From Microbispora catharanthi (GTDB lineage Bacteria > Actinomycetota > Actinomycetes > Streptosporangiales > Streptosporangiaceae): 64,000 nucleotides of DNA. The position numbers and the translations under genes were made by a program. Shown piece by piece: positions 56,501-64,000 of this stretch. The stretch lies in NCBI RefSeq assembly GCF_006334915.2, contig NZ_VDMA02000016.1:62001-126000 (forward strand). The letters run 5' to 3'. How positions within the stretch are numbered: position 1 is the first letter of the stretch; each line of letters starts with the position of its first letter. The notes beneath the pieces are model-generated. The model did not search any database. It saw only the letters and a program-made list of their open reading frames with translations, and was not told where the DNA came from.

Positions 56501-56814
56501 GCGTCGACGGCGCCGGCGTCGAGGTGCAGCACGTATCCGGGTGGAGCGGTCACCAGGACCTTCGCCGCACTGCGCGGCGCGCGGCCCGGTTCGAGGAGGC
56601 GGCGCAGGTTGGAGACGTAGACCTGCAGCGCGCCCAGCGCCTTCGGCGGGGGCTGGCCCTGCCACAGATCGTCGATGAACCGGTCGGTCGAGACGACATG
56701 GCCGCCGGCGCAGACCAGCCGCGCCAGCACCGCTCGCTGGAGCGGCGGTCCCAGGTCGGCCGGACGCCCGCCCACTTCGGCCCGGAACTGACCGAGAACC
56801 CACAAACGCACCAT
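53512..56814 (-). CDS. AfsR-type regulator (winged helix, BTAD, ATPase, TPR), 1100 residues
   Basis: A large regulator. Order: OmpR-type winged helix (about 1-95, LWVLGQFRAEVGGRPADLGP, VSTDRFIDDLWQGQ), BTAD (about 100-245, LREDAVRLLALAYYRSGRQA), a STAND-type ATPase (Walker A WVGGDPGAGKSTLADALLRR, Walker B LLVLEDVHRADDATLELLRH), then TPR helices to the end. There is no LuxR HTH. It resembles AfsR/SARP regulators of secondary metabolism. Downstream come the hemerythrin and Ddn genes on the same strand; the upstream neighbour is an oxidoreductase. ATG 56814 has only a weak site. A paralogue at 61090 has the same order of neighbours. Confidence 0.88.
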   Translation of the reverse strand: MVRLWVLGQFRAEVGGRPADLGPPLQRAVLARLVCAGGHVVSTDRFIDDLWQGQPPPKALGALQVYVSNLRRLLEPGRAPRSAAKVLVTAPPGYVLHLDAGAVDAWRFPTLMNTASALLAEGDPPGALRVVDEALSLWSGAAFAEFGDEDWAVPEAARLEELRVLAIEYRAEAKLALGRHAEVVPELERHVAGHPLREDAVRLLALAYYRSGRQADALAALRRTRARLAEELGMDPGPALRALEAGILAHSEALDAPKAVTTPAPLAPAPATPAPGVPSPAAPASPGMVGRTAELARLVSAAEQAGRGFRVAWVGGDPGAGKSTLADALLRRLGDEGWRVAVGRCPETLGGVPPAWAWSEVLRTLFAAHPPDPGTEARLAPLVQEDSPGAGQFRLAQAVGDYLESVPGPRLLVLEDVHRADDATLELLRHLAARLADTPVLVVLTHRPSEAGDDLTATGAALAVQTAENVTLQGLGDDDVRRLLVERSGMEVDAGTARTVAERTGGNPLFVAETARLLATEGAAAAHSLPPGVRDLIRRRIARLPATARTTLRNAAVMGRDADIDVLVAVQDADEETVLDGLEAGVLAGLLTEPAPGRVRFTHVLVRETLYEDIPRLRRTRLHAKVLTALERVHPGDVGALGYHALAAATPATAREAAEYARRAAEQASGVYAHREAATLLEGALEALDLATEPADDLRLDLLCRLVSAQASAGDEGRAMVTRNQALAVARRLGDPLALARAAVANDAPMVWQTEHEADADVVEAIRGCLPGTTGELRCRLLAALAHEMGGHDEELVEAASAEAVAIARDLGDPRLLCLALNARYWAMFVPGRPGELEALGHELLEISVRAGLLGYQTLGHHVLAMVALGRNDWATAQAHAARAVECSTSGQLGLVLAIIAFLDALGLLVKGEFEQAEAAYTALSDRLEEAGGSNAGVFGSLARFTVRLACGRAHESVAELAAARDHIAHEIDEFHVSALVAAGRLEEARSAWPDRWPTRWVYHTINVALRAGTAMALGAREVAEECYRLLLPFRGEMAGLDTGAITLGPTALVLGRLAEFLDDPAAAAEHYATAADVAGQLDSPHWRGEALRALDTLKS

Positions 56815-56915
56815 TTCCAGCAGAGCATAGGGATCGTTCCACGCCCCGGCATAGTCACGATTCGGCGGTGGCTGCCGCCGGCGGACGCTCCGGCTGAGAA
56901 GCGGGCGCGGCGGAT

Positions 56916-57980
56916 TCAGACGGTGACGACGAGCTTGTTCGCGGAGACGCCGCCGCGGAGCCGCCGCAGCGCGTCGGGAATGCGGGCGAGTCCGTGGCCC
57001 ACGACGGTCGCGTCCGGCGCGGCCCGATAGGCGCCGGTGGCGAGCGCGGCCGGGAGGAAGTCGACGTAGATTCCCGGTCCGACCTCGTTGTCCTTCAGGG
57101 TGCCGCCCCAGATTCCGCTCACCCGCACCCCCGGCCGGCGGGCTCTCGGGCCCCGGATGCGCGTGACCCACCCGGGCTGCGCCGACGCGACCCGCTTGCC
57201 GCCCGTGGTCCGGGACGCGATCGCGACAGCCGGCACGAGTGACCCGGATCCGATCGCGAGCGTGCCGGCGAGCGGACCGGCGCCGATCAGGTCCACGATC
57301 TCGCCGACGGCGGTGCGGCTGCGGCGGTCGACCACCTCGGCCGCGCCCAGCGATCGGAGGTAGTCGAAGTTGTGCGGTGACGCGGTCGCGACGACCCGGT
57401 AACCGGCGTTGCGGGCGAGCTGGATCGCGTTGCTCCCGACGCTCGTCGAACCGCCCCACACCAGCACCGTCTCCGACCGCTCGACGGGCTCTGCGGTCGG
57501 CATCGCAAGGCCGAGATGGTCCTGCTGGAACAGGCCGGTGGCCGCGGTCGAGAGCGCCAGCGGCAGCACGGCCGCCTGCTCGAAGGACAGCGAGCCGGGG
57601 ATGGGGGAGACCATGTGCTGTATGAGCACGACGTAGTGCTGGAAGGCGCCCTCCGCCGCGCGGTTCTGCGACTTCTCGACACCGAACGCGTGCCCGAGAA
57701 CGCGATCGCCCGGCCGCAGCCGCGTGACGCCCGTGCCGACCGCGACGACCTCGCCGGCGACGTCCGAGCCCACGACGGCGGGGAAGGTCAGCCAGGGCAG
57801 GACCACGCGGTACAGGAAGCCCGGTAAGGCGTCGACGGGATTCACGGCGACCGCCCGCACTCGCACGACGACCTCGTTCGCCGCCGGGGGCGTGTAGGGA
57901 GCGGACCCCACTTCGAAGCGCGCGCCTCGCTTCGGCAGCCCTTGCCTCGGAAGCCACAGTGCGACGTTCTGATCGCTCAT
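56916..57980 (-). CDS. Zinc-free MDR oxidoreductase (quinone reductase-like)
   Basis: A 354-residue medium-chain reductase. It has a GroES-like N-domain with VNPVDALPGFLYRVVLPWLT, GSDVAGEVVAVGTGVTRLR and a Rossmann part with TVLVWGGSTSVGSNAIQLAR. No zinc-binding Cys/His set is visible, as in enoyl or quinone reductases of the stress-induced ToxD type. It is divergent from the TetR gene at 58100 with two operator sites between, so it is the likely target of that repressor. ATG 57980 follows GAGGAAAGAGA. Confidence 0.88.
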   Translation of the reverse strand: MSDQNVALWLPRQGLPKRGARFEVGSAPYTPPAANEVVVRVRAVAVNPVDALPGFLYRVVLPWLTFPAVVGSDVAGEVVAVGTGVTRLRPGDRVLGHAFGVEKSQNRAAEGAFQHYVVLIQHMVSPIPGSLSFEQAAVLPLALSTAATGLFQQDHLGLAMPTAEPVERSETVLVWGGSTSVGSNAIQLARNAGYRVVATASPHNFDYLRSLGAAEVVDRRSRTAVGEIVDLIGAGPLAGTLAIGSGSLVPAVAIASRTTGGKRVASAQPGWVTRIRGPRARRPGVRVSGIWGGTLKDNEVGPGIYVDFLPAALATGAYRAAPDATVVGHGLARIPDALRRLRGGVSANKLVVTV

Positions 57981-58048
57981 CTCAAGGTCTCTTTCCTCTG
58001 CGTGATCGCTGGGCCGCGGCCTCGGATCAGGCGAGCCGCATGAGGAGA

Positions 58049-58081
58049 CTAGACAGTGTCTAGAAACTAGTCAATGTCTAC
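58049..58081. promoter_or_regulatory. Twin TetR operators between oxidoreductase and TetR genes
   Basis: CTAGACA-G-TGTCTAG at 58049-58063 is a perfect dyad. A second copy at 58067-58081 (CTAGTCAATGTCTAC) matches it at 12 of 15 positions. The copies are 18 bases apart, which suits a cooperative pair of TetR dimers. They lie just upstream of both starts. Confidence 0.7.
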
Positions 58082-58099
58082 TTTAAGTATCATGGGGCG

Positions 58100-58690
58100 G
58101 TGTCCGATCGGCCTTTCCACCATGGCAATCTCCGTGCCGTGCTGCTCGACCAGGCGGAGGCGGTGCTTCGCGAGCGGGGGATCGACGCGCTGTCCCTCCG
58201 GGAACTGGCGCGTGAGGCGGGTGTCAGTCATGGAGCCCCCCGGAGTCATTTCGTGGATCGCAGCGCGCTCCTCGACGCGCTGGCGGAACGGGGCTTCATC
58301 CGGCTCGCCGACGAGATGCGCGAGGCGGTTTCGCGCGTGCCCGGAGACTTCGCACACGTCATTCGCGCGGCGGCCTCGGCGTACGTGAGCTTCGCCGTGC
58401 GGGAGCCGGCACTGCTCGATCTCATGTTCGCGGCGAAAGTGGACGGCCCGTCGGAGGCGGTGCGAAACGCCGCGCAGCGCCTGTTCGACACCATGACCGA
58501 CATCATGAGCGCCGGGGTCCAGGCAGGCGCGTATGAGGCGGGCGAGGTCGGCCGGCTGACGCTGCTGCTGGCCGCGACCGTTCAGGGCATCTCGGCGCTC
58601 GTCACGTCTCGGCGGATCACGACGCCTCAGAGCGAGGCGCTCATCGACGACGCCGTCACTCGATTCCTCCGATCGCCGGCCGGAGCGTAG
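58100..58690 (+). CDS. TetR-family repressor
   Basis: A 196-residue regulator. The HTH (about 25-65) has LRERGIDALSLRELAREAGV then SHGAPRSHFVDRSALLDAL. The C-domain has YVSFAVREPALLDLMFAAK and resembles the TetR_C_13-like (WHG) group that senses small molecules. GTG 58100 is used; it lies 8 bases downstream of an out-of-frame ATG. It is divergent from the quinone reductase-like gene, with twin operators between, so it probably represses both until an electrophile or quinone binds. Confidence 0.88.
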   Translation: MSDRPFHHGNLRAVLLDQAEAVLRERGIDALSLRELAREAGVSHGAPRSHFVDRSALLDALAERGFIRLADEMREAVSRVPGDFAHVIRAAASAYVSFAVREPALLDLMFAAKVDGPSEAVRNAAQRLFDTMTDIMSAGVQAGAYEAGEVGRLTLLLAATVQGISALVTSRRITTPQSEALIDDAVTRFLRSPAGA

Positions 58691-58794
58691 CCATACGCGG
58701 ACACCCGTCCGCCCGGCGCCTCCCGTCGGGGGGGCAGCCCTACCTCCGATCGGGGGGCCCTTCGGATTCCGCCCGCGTACGCGTCTCGGCGAGC

Positions 58795-60292
58795 GTGAGA
58801 AGAAGCGGCACACCGCGAAGGAGGACACGGCGCCTGCGTGGCAGAACACGACTCGTGGCCGCCGGGCTCACGACGGCGGCGATGACGGCCGGGCTCGTCC
58901 CGGGGCAGGCACGGGCCGCGGAGGACCGGCCGGCGATCACGTGGACGGCGTGCGCCGGGGACGGGTTCCCGGCGGGAACGCGGTGCGGCACGCTCGACGT
59001 GCCGCTCGACTGGGCGCATCCGGACGGGAGGACGACGACCCTGCGTCTCGCGCGGCTGCCGGCCACCGATCCCGTCCGCCGGATCGGCAGCGTGCTGCAC
59101 ATCCCCGGCGGTCCTGGCTCCAGCGGGATCGAGGACGTCAAGCGGGCGGCGGGTGACCTTGCCGGGCTTCGGAAGCGCTTCGACCTCGTCGCCTACGATC
59201 CACGTAACACCGGGCTCACCGCCACGCTGCCCGAGTCCTGCGCGCAGCCGGCGGTACCGGCCCTGACCGAGCCCCGGAACCGGGCCGAGTACGACGCCCA
59301 GGCCAGGACGATCGCCGCGGCCATCCGCGAATGCCGGGCCGAGGACCGCAGCGGGCTGTACGGCAGGCTCGACTCGTTGTCGGTCGCCCGCGACATGGAG
59401 GCGATCCGCGCGGCCATCGGTGAGCGGCGGCTCAGCTTCATGGCCAACTCCTACGGAGGGGTGCCGGCCGCCGCCTACCTCCGGCTGTTCCCGGAACACG
59501 TCCGCGCCATGTACCTGGACGGCGTAATCAACCAGACCGCCGGCTGGGCGAACCAGAGCCTGCTCGGCTACCAGGGCCTGGAGCGCGAGTTCCAGAGCTT
59601 CACCACCTGGTGTGCGGCGACGCCCGCCTGCGCCCTGCACGGCGAGGACGCCGGGAAGGTCTGGCGCGACCTCACCGCGCGGGCCGACAGGTCGCCGATC
59701 CCGGTCACCTCCCAGCGGTTCGGCCGGGGGGAGCTGACCGGCTCCTCCCTGCGCTGGTTCGGGTTCGCCCCCGACCCCGGGCCGGGAGACTTCCGATGGC
59801 TGACCTTCGCCGAGGCGGTCGACAAGGCCCGGCACGGCGACGGCTCGGGCTTCGCCGACGCTTCCCTGGGCAACGCCCGCGGCTGGGCGATGCCCCTCAT
59901 GCTCGGCATGACCTGCGCCGACGACCGGGGGCTACCACGGGTACGAGGAGTACGCCAGGGTGCGCCGCGAGGCACGGAGGATCTCCCCGAACTTCGGCGG
60001 CGCGGACCCCGACGCGCTCGCCTGCTCGGGGTGGCCGCTGCCGGTCGCGAACCCGTCCCGTCCCCTGCCGGTCCACGGCCTGCCGCCGCTGCTCGGCGCG
60101 GGGACCTGGGGCGACTTCGCGTGGACCGACAGTCTGGTCCGGCGGGTTCCCGGCTCGGCCACGATCCAGTACGAGAGACCCGGCCACGTTCTCTATCTGT
60201 CCGGCAACCGGTGCGCGATCGGGCACGCCACGCGGTATCTCACGGACCTGACGTTGCCCCCGCACGGCACCGTCTGCCTTCCCGGCGACTGA
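58795..60292 (+). pseudogene. Secreted tripeptidyl aminopeptidase-type alpha/beta hydrolase, frameshifted
   Basis: An exported serine hydrolase of the TAP family. A signal segment with twin Arg is followed by an alpha/beta-hydrolase domain with VLHIPGGPGSSGIED (oxyanion), FDLVAYDPRNTGLT and the nucleophile Ser in FMANSYGGVPAA. At 59927-59931 a run of five G shifts the frame. The natural continuation is in the next frame: HGYEEYARVRREARRISPNF, then ERPGHVLYLSGNRCAIGHAT to the stop at 60292, where the TAP C-terminal domain ends. With four G the chain would be intact at about 498 residues. Without a shift a false C-terminus reads to 60405. A sequencing error is possible. GTG 58795 is used. Confidence 0.8.
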
Positions 60293-60371
60293 CCGGGCTC
60301 CCCGGGCTTTCCGGGCGCGGCCTCCGCACCGTCGTGGCGGAGGCCGCCGGCCAGGTCACCCGTACACCTGT

Positions 60372-61019
60372 TCACCCGTATACCTGCGACACCCGGCGCT
60401 CGTAGGCCCGGCGCCAGGAGAGCCGGTAGAGGACCCGCATGATGGCCGGAGCGGAGCCGAAGATGTGGTCGCGGTCGGCGGGCGTGGCCACGTCGAGCAG
60501 CCAGGCGGCGAGCATCGGCAGGTCGCGGCCGTGGGTCTTGGTGACCTTCTTACCCGACTCCTCCCACCAGGCCGCGCTGACGTGCTCTCTGATGAGCGGG
60601 ACGACCTCGGACTCCTCCAGGTCGAGGTGGGTGTTCAGCAGCCGGTCGAGCGTGCGCAGGTCGGCCGCGACCTCGCGGGCCGGCCTACCGCCGCCGGAGA
60701 GCCTGCCGATGACGGCGTCCATCTCCTGGTGGTCGGCCTCCAGCCGGTCCAGCACCGTCCGGGCCTCGGGGGCGAGACCGCGCAGCAGCGGCCAGATCGC
60801 CTCGTCCTCCTCGGTGTGGTGGTGGTGCAGGGCGCGCAGCAGCAGCGCGAGGTGCTCGTCGACGACCGCGCGGCGCCGCTCGTCGCGGGGGTCGCAGCGG
60901 TCGAGGACCTCGGCCAGCCTGCCGAACTCGCGCCGCAGGCCGGTGTGGAAGACGAGGAACGTGACGAGGTCGGGAGCGGGGTCGCCCGGCCGGCGCCGGG
61001 TCTGCGTCGGTGTTGTCAT
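60372..61019 (-). CDS. Hemerythrin HHE-domain protein
   Basis: A 215-residue four-helix diiron-type protein. Ligand pattern: FLVFHTGLRREFGRLAEVL, LRALHHHHTEEDEAIWPLL, LEADHQEMDAVIGRL and LLNTHLDLEESEVVPLIREH. It is the paralogue of the gene at 52790 (HHHHT-EDE, DH-E-D and H--EE spacing alike). It lies 70 bases downstream of the AfsR-type gene at 61090 on the same strand. ATG 61019 is used; an AAGAGG stretch lies farther upstream. Confidence 0.87.
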   Translation of the reverse strand: MTTPTQTRRRPGDPAPDLVTFLVFHTGLRREFGRLAEVLDRCDPRDERRRAVVDEHLALLLRALHHHHTEEDEAIWPLLRGLAPEARTVLDRLEADHQEMDAVIGRLSGGGRPAREVAADLRTLDRLLNTHLDLEESEVVPLIREHVSAAWWEESGKKVTKTHGRDLPMLAAWLLDVATPADRDHIFGSAPAIMRVLYRLSWRRAYERRVSQVYG

Positions 61020-61089
61020 GGCCCCACGATGGGCCCGCCCTCTTCACCGTCACTCAACGTCCACTTGCGGCCCGCTCCCCGGCCGGTTG

Positions 61090-64000
61090 TCATCGGCGTA
61101 CGGCCTCGCGTTCGCGGGCGATCCGTCCGGCCCACCAGGTCAGCCCGGCCGCCGCGCAGCGCTCGGCGGCCGTGTCCAGATGCGCCCGCGCCGTCTCCGG
61201 CCCGGCCGCCCGGCCCAGGTAAGCCATCCGCCCCAGGTAGTAGCCGACCGGCCCGGCGCAGAACGTCCCCGCCCCGAAGGCGATCCTGTCCTCGTACGGC
61301 AGGAGCCTGCGATAGGTCAGGGCGCACGCTTCGTGGTCGCCCGCGACGATCTGGGCCTCGCCCAGCAGGCACAGCCCGGGCAGCTCGCCGAAGTCGCGCG
61401 GCAGCGGGTGCCAGCCCTGCTCGCGCGCCGTCTCGGCCGCCGTGCGGTCGCCCCGCCAGTCGCCGATGAGCACACCCATCACCTGCCGGTGAGCGGGGAA
61501 GGGGGAGTAGTGCGCCATCAGCTCCTCGGCGCCGCCGAAGTCCCGCATCGCGAAGTGCCGGGTGAGCAGCGCCGAGGAGAGCGTGCTGCTCGTGTGCCAC
61601 AGGTTGAGCCGCTCACCGGCCTCGGCCGCCACGGCGTACGCGTTGCCCGCGCCCTCGAAGTCCCCGTCGAGGAGGCGCCGGGTCCCGGTCCAGATCAGGT
61701 GCTGGAACCGGGGCCAGGGCAGGTCGAGCCGCTCGACCAGCACGCCCGCCCGCTCGGCGGCCCGGTCGGCGCCGGCCACGTCGAACAGGTCGATCCGGGT
61801 CCGCTCTCTGATCATGTGACCGAGCAGCTCGAACCCGGGCAACCCGAGCCCGGTGAGCTCCTCGCCGATCGCGTCGAGCTCCGCCATGTGCTCGGGCAGC
61901 TGCACGCCCAGATATCGCGCGTTCAGGGTGATCGCCAGCAGTTCCCGGCCGGCCTCACCGGAGGCCACCAGGCGGCGGGCCATCGCCAGCGCCTCGGCCG
62001 TGGCGGTGTCGCACCGGGGGTCGGCCGAGCCGTCGTAACGTTCCATCCCCAGGCAGCCGAGCAGCCTGCAGCGCAGTTCGGAGTCCCCCTCCGGCAGCGC
62101 GGTGAGGGCGTCCTCGATGCGCCGCACGGTGTGCAGCTCGATGTCGCCATAGGTGTAGAACTTCCACAACCCCGGGGCGTCCAGGCTGGTCAGCGCCCGC
62201 GCGGCGAGCAGCGGGTCGCCCGACCTGTCGGCCGCGAGCACCGCCTCCGCCCGGGTCTGCCGTGCCGAGAAGCCGTGACCGGCGGCGAGCTGCGCCCGGA
62301 CCAGTTGGAGCAGGAGTTCGACGTGCTCGCGGGGGTCCGCGCCGGGCAGCGTCCCGTGCGCCTCCACCGCCCGGCGCCACCACTGCGCGGCGTCCTCGTA
62401 CGCGTGCCGTCCGGCCGCCTGCCCCGCCGTGGCCGACGCCCAGCGCACCGCGTCCGCCGCGGCGGCGGGCCCGGCGGCCAGCGCGTGCCTGGCGAGGACC
62501 GCGAGGTCGGCCCCCGGCCGCAGTTCGAGCGCCCGGAGCGCGGCCAGGTGCAGCCCGGCCCGGCGGCGCGGCGGGATGCCGGCGTAGACCGTCTCCCGGA
62601 CCAGATCGTGGGTGAAGCGCAGGTCCTCGTCCAGAACGCGGAGGGCGGTCGCGGCGTCGAGCGCCTCGTCCACGTCCGCGCCCGAGGCGTCCGCGACGAC
62701 CTCGGCCAGCAGCCGCCGGTCCGCGCCGGTGCCGAGCACGGCCGCCGCGTCGATGGCGGGGCGGTGCCGGGCGGGCAGGTCGAGCAGGCGGCGGCGCAGG
62801 ACGTCGGCCAGGCCCTCGGGAACCCCGGTGAGCGCCCTCTCGATGCCCCGGTCCTCGGCCAGCCGGAGGGTCTCGCGGATGAACAGCGGATTGCCCCGGG
62901 TGCGCTCGGCGAGCGCCGCCACGCTCGCCGCGTCGCGCAGCCCCGACAGCTCGGCGACCGCGGCGCGGTCGAGCCCGGCCAGCGGCAGGCGGAGGGCGTC
63001 GTGCCGCCCGAGCAGGCCGAGCGTGTCGTGCACCGCGGCCGGGCCCTCGCCGGACCGCACGGTGATCACGATGGCGACCGCGCCGCGCAGCAGCAACGCG
63101 AGGTCGGACAGCAGGCCCAGCGACGCCGTGTCGGCCCACTGGAGATCGTCGATCGCCACGAGCAGCGGCCGGTCGGCCGCGGCCGTCCCCAGGTACGCCG
63201 CGGTCGCCTGGTGCAGCCGGAACCGGGCCTCGCTCGCCTCGGCGGGCCGTTCGGCCCCCGGGGCGGGGTCGTCTCCCGGGGCGTCGTCGGCGAGCAGCAC
63301 CCGCAGGGCGGCGGCCTGCGCGGGGGAGGGGGGGACCCGGGCGGCGAGATCCCGGACGATCTGCTGCCACGGCCACAGCGCGGGCACGCCGGAGGTCTCG
63401 TGACATCTGCCCCAGGCGACCAGCCAGCCCTCGGCGGCCCGCCGCGCGGCGAACGCCTCCGCCAGCCACGTCTTGCCGATCCCCGGCTCACCGGAGATCA
63501 CCGCGATCCCCGGCCCGCGCTGGGCCACTCCCCGGGCCGCCTGGATGACGTCCCGCGCCAGCTCGTCGAGCCGGTCGAACTGCGTCCCCCGGCCGACGGC
63601 GCGCCGCTCCGGCCGGTCCGCCTCGGCCCGTGCCGCTTCGGCGCGTGCCGCTTGGACTGGCACCGCGCGGCCCTGCCGTACGGGGACGGGGCCGTCGAGG
63701 GCCGGGTCCTGGGCGAGGATCGCCTCCTCCAGGCGTCGCAGCGCCGGGCCGGGGTCGAGGCCGAGTTCCTCGGCCAGGTGGACCCGGGCCGTGCGCAGCG
63801 CCTCCAGGGCGTCCGCCTGCCGGCCCAGGGCGTAGAGCGTGCGGGCGAGCAGCTCCCACAGCCCCTCGCGCAGGGGATGCCCGGCCACCAGGGCCTCCAG
63901 CTCGCCCACCACGTGCGGGTCGCCCACCCGCCCGGCCAGGAGACGTTCCCGCGTCACCAGATGCGCCTCGGCGAGCCGCTCGATCTCCGGCCGGAGCCAG
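61090..64000 (-). CDS. AfsR-type regulator (BTAD, ATPase, TPR), partial at the window edge
   Basis: The frame is open to the edge: WLRPEIERLAEAHLVTRERL continues a BTAD domain whose start and the winged helix lie beyond 64000. Visible are the BTAD end (LREGLWELLARTLYALGRQA), an ATPase with Walker A ISGEPGIGKTWLAEAFAARR and Walker B LLVAIDDLQWADTASLGLLS, and about 600 residues of TPR helices. No LuxR HTH at the C-terminus. It resembles the 53512-56814 protein in order and motifs (GNPLF..ET in both). A hemerythrin gene follows, as it does there. Confidence 0.87.
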   Translation of the reverse strand, partial: WLRPEIERLAEAHLVTRERLLAGRVGDPHVVGELEALVAGHPLREGLWELLARTLYALGRQADALEALRTARVHLAEELGLDPGPALRRLEEAILAQDPALDGPVPVRQGRAVPVQAARAEAARAEADRPERRAVGRGTQFDRLDELARDVIQAARGVAQRGPGIAVISGEPGIGKTWLAEAFAARRAAEGWLVAWGRCHETSGVPALWPWQQIVRDLAARVPPSPAQAAALRVLLADDAPGDDPAPGAERPAEASEARFRLHQATAAYLGTAAADRPLLVAIDDLQWADTASLGLLSDLALLLRGAVAIVITVRSGEGPAAVHDTLGLLGRHDALRLPLAGLDRAAVAELSGLRDAASVAALAERTRGNPLFIRETLRLAEDRGIERALTGVPEGLADVLRRRLLDLPARHRPAIDAAAVLGTGADRRLLAEVVADASGADVDEALDAATALRVLDEDLRFTHDLVRETVYAGIPPRRRAGLHLAALRALELRPGADLAVLARHALAAGPAAAADAVRWASATAGQAAGRHAYEDAAQWWRRAVEAHGTLPGADPREHVELLLQLVRAQLAAGHGFSARQTRAEAVLAADRSGDPLLAARALTSLDAPGLWKFYTYGDIELHTVRRIEDALTALPEGDSELRCRLLGCLGMERYDGSADPRCDTATAEALAMARRLVASGEAGRELLAITLNARYLGVQLPEHMAELDAIGEELTGLGLPGFELLGHMIRERTRIDLFDVAGADRAAERAGVLVERLDLPWPRFQHLIWTGTRRLLDGDFEGAGNAYAVAAEAGERLNLWHTSSTLSSALLTRHFAMRDFGGAEELMAHYSPFPAHRQVMGVLIGDWRGDRTAAETAREQGWHPLPRDFGELPGLCLLGEAQIVAGDHEACALTYRRLLPYEDRIAFGAGTFCAGPVGYYLGRMAYLGRAAGPETARAHLDTAAERCAAAGLTWWAGRIAREREAVRR

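Noticed and set aside
53512..57957. 1481-codon frame extending the AfsR-type protein N-terminally
   Set aside because: The extra 380 residues are antisense-like readings of the oxidoreductase region in another frame; the winged helix begins at MVRLW, ATG 56814.

Overview
The window is a high-GC chromosomal segment from a filamentous actinomycete. The features that point there are strong G/C bias at third codon positions, frequent GTG/TTG starts, GTGA and ATGA gene overlaps, CBM2-linked secreted carbohydrate proteins with Pro-Ser linkers, BTAD/ATPase/TPR regulators of the AfsR type, DUF6766, DUF5709 and DUF3592 proteins, and rare TTA leucine codons. My best guess is a member of the Streptosporangiales (Nonomuraea, Microbispora or a relative). 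That is inference from gene content, not a database match. I see no rRNA, tRNA, CRISPR array, prophage or insertion sequence.

Layout. 1-7290: end of a TetR-type regulator, then a minus-strand peptide ABC transporter operon (substrate-binding protein, two permeases, two ATPases) ending in an M24-fold protein that has lost most metal ligands, with a divergent Lrp/AsnC regulator. 7301-10606: a small beta-rich protein, a ROK sugar kinase and a secreted CBM2 plus Cip1-like protein. 10733-14405: a stress-type group with a hemerythrin protein, a ferritin-like protein, a lipoprotein / 30-residue membrane protein / DUF6766 operon and a STAS anti-anti-sigma factor; two promoters here look like sigma-B/F type. 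14429-20153: an MBL-fold hydrolase, then an RpiR regulator, urocanate hydratase and an M20 amidohydrolase, with matching candidate operators before the regulator and before hutU. 20495-31230: a secreted His/Gln-rich protein, Tex, a zinc-ribbon membrane protein, RecQ, a quinone oxidoreductase, Ppx/GppA and several small proteins. 31268-37469: a secreted GH3-CBM2 glucosidase, a TPR protein, a sliding-clamp-like fragment behind a MerR-type promoter, an MBL hydrolase and a secreted beta-propeller protein. 37601-44927: an OmpR-type two-component system and a very large GH38 alpha-mannosidase coupled to a PpiC-like protein. 45220-52213: a TTA-codon-containing membrane protein, a wax ester synthase, a Ser/Thr kinase, a TetR regulator and a DHA2 drug exporter. 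52319-64000: two copies of an AfsR-type regulator followed by a hemerythrin gene, separated by an oxidoreductase/TetR pair with a clear operator and a frameshifted secreted peptidase.

How the parts work together. The first block imports and probably senses peptides or amino acids. Cip1-like/CBM2, GH3-CBM2, ROK and GH38 serve saccharide use. The hut block degrades histidine but contains only part of the pathway. Three hemerythrins, one ferritin-like protein, an F420/Ddn-type protein and quinone reductases suggest attention to oxygen or redox stress. The most unusual points are the repeated regulator-hemerythrin module, the metal-ligand-deficient M24 protein in the peptide operon, the MerR-type promoter whose ATG is out of frame with its clamp-like gene, and the His/polyQ secreted protein.
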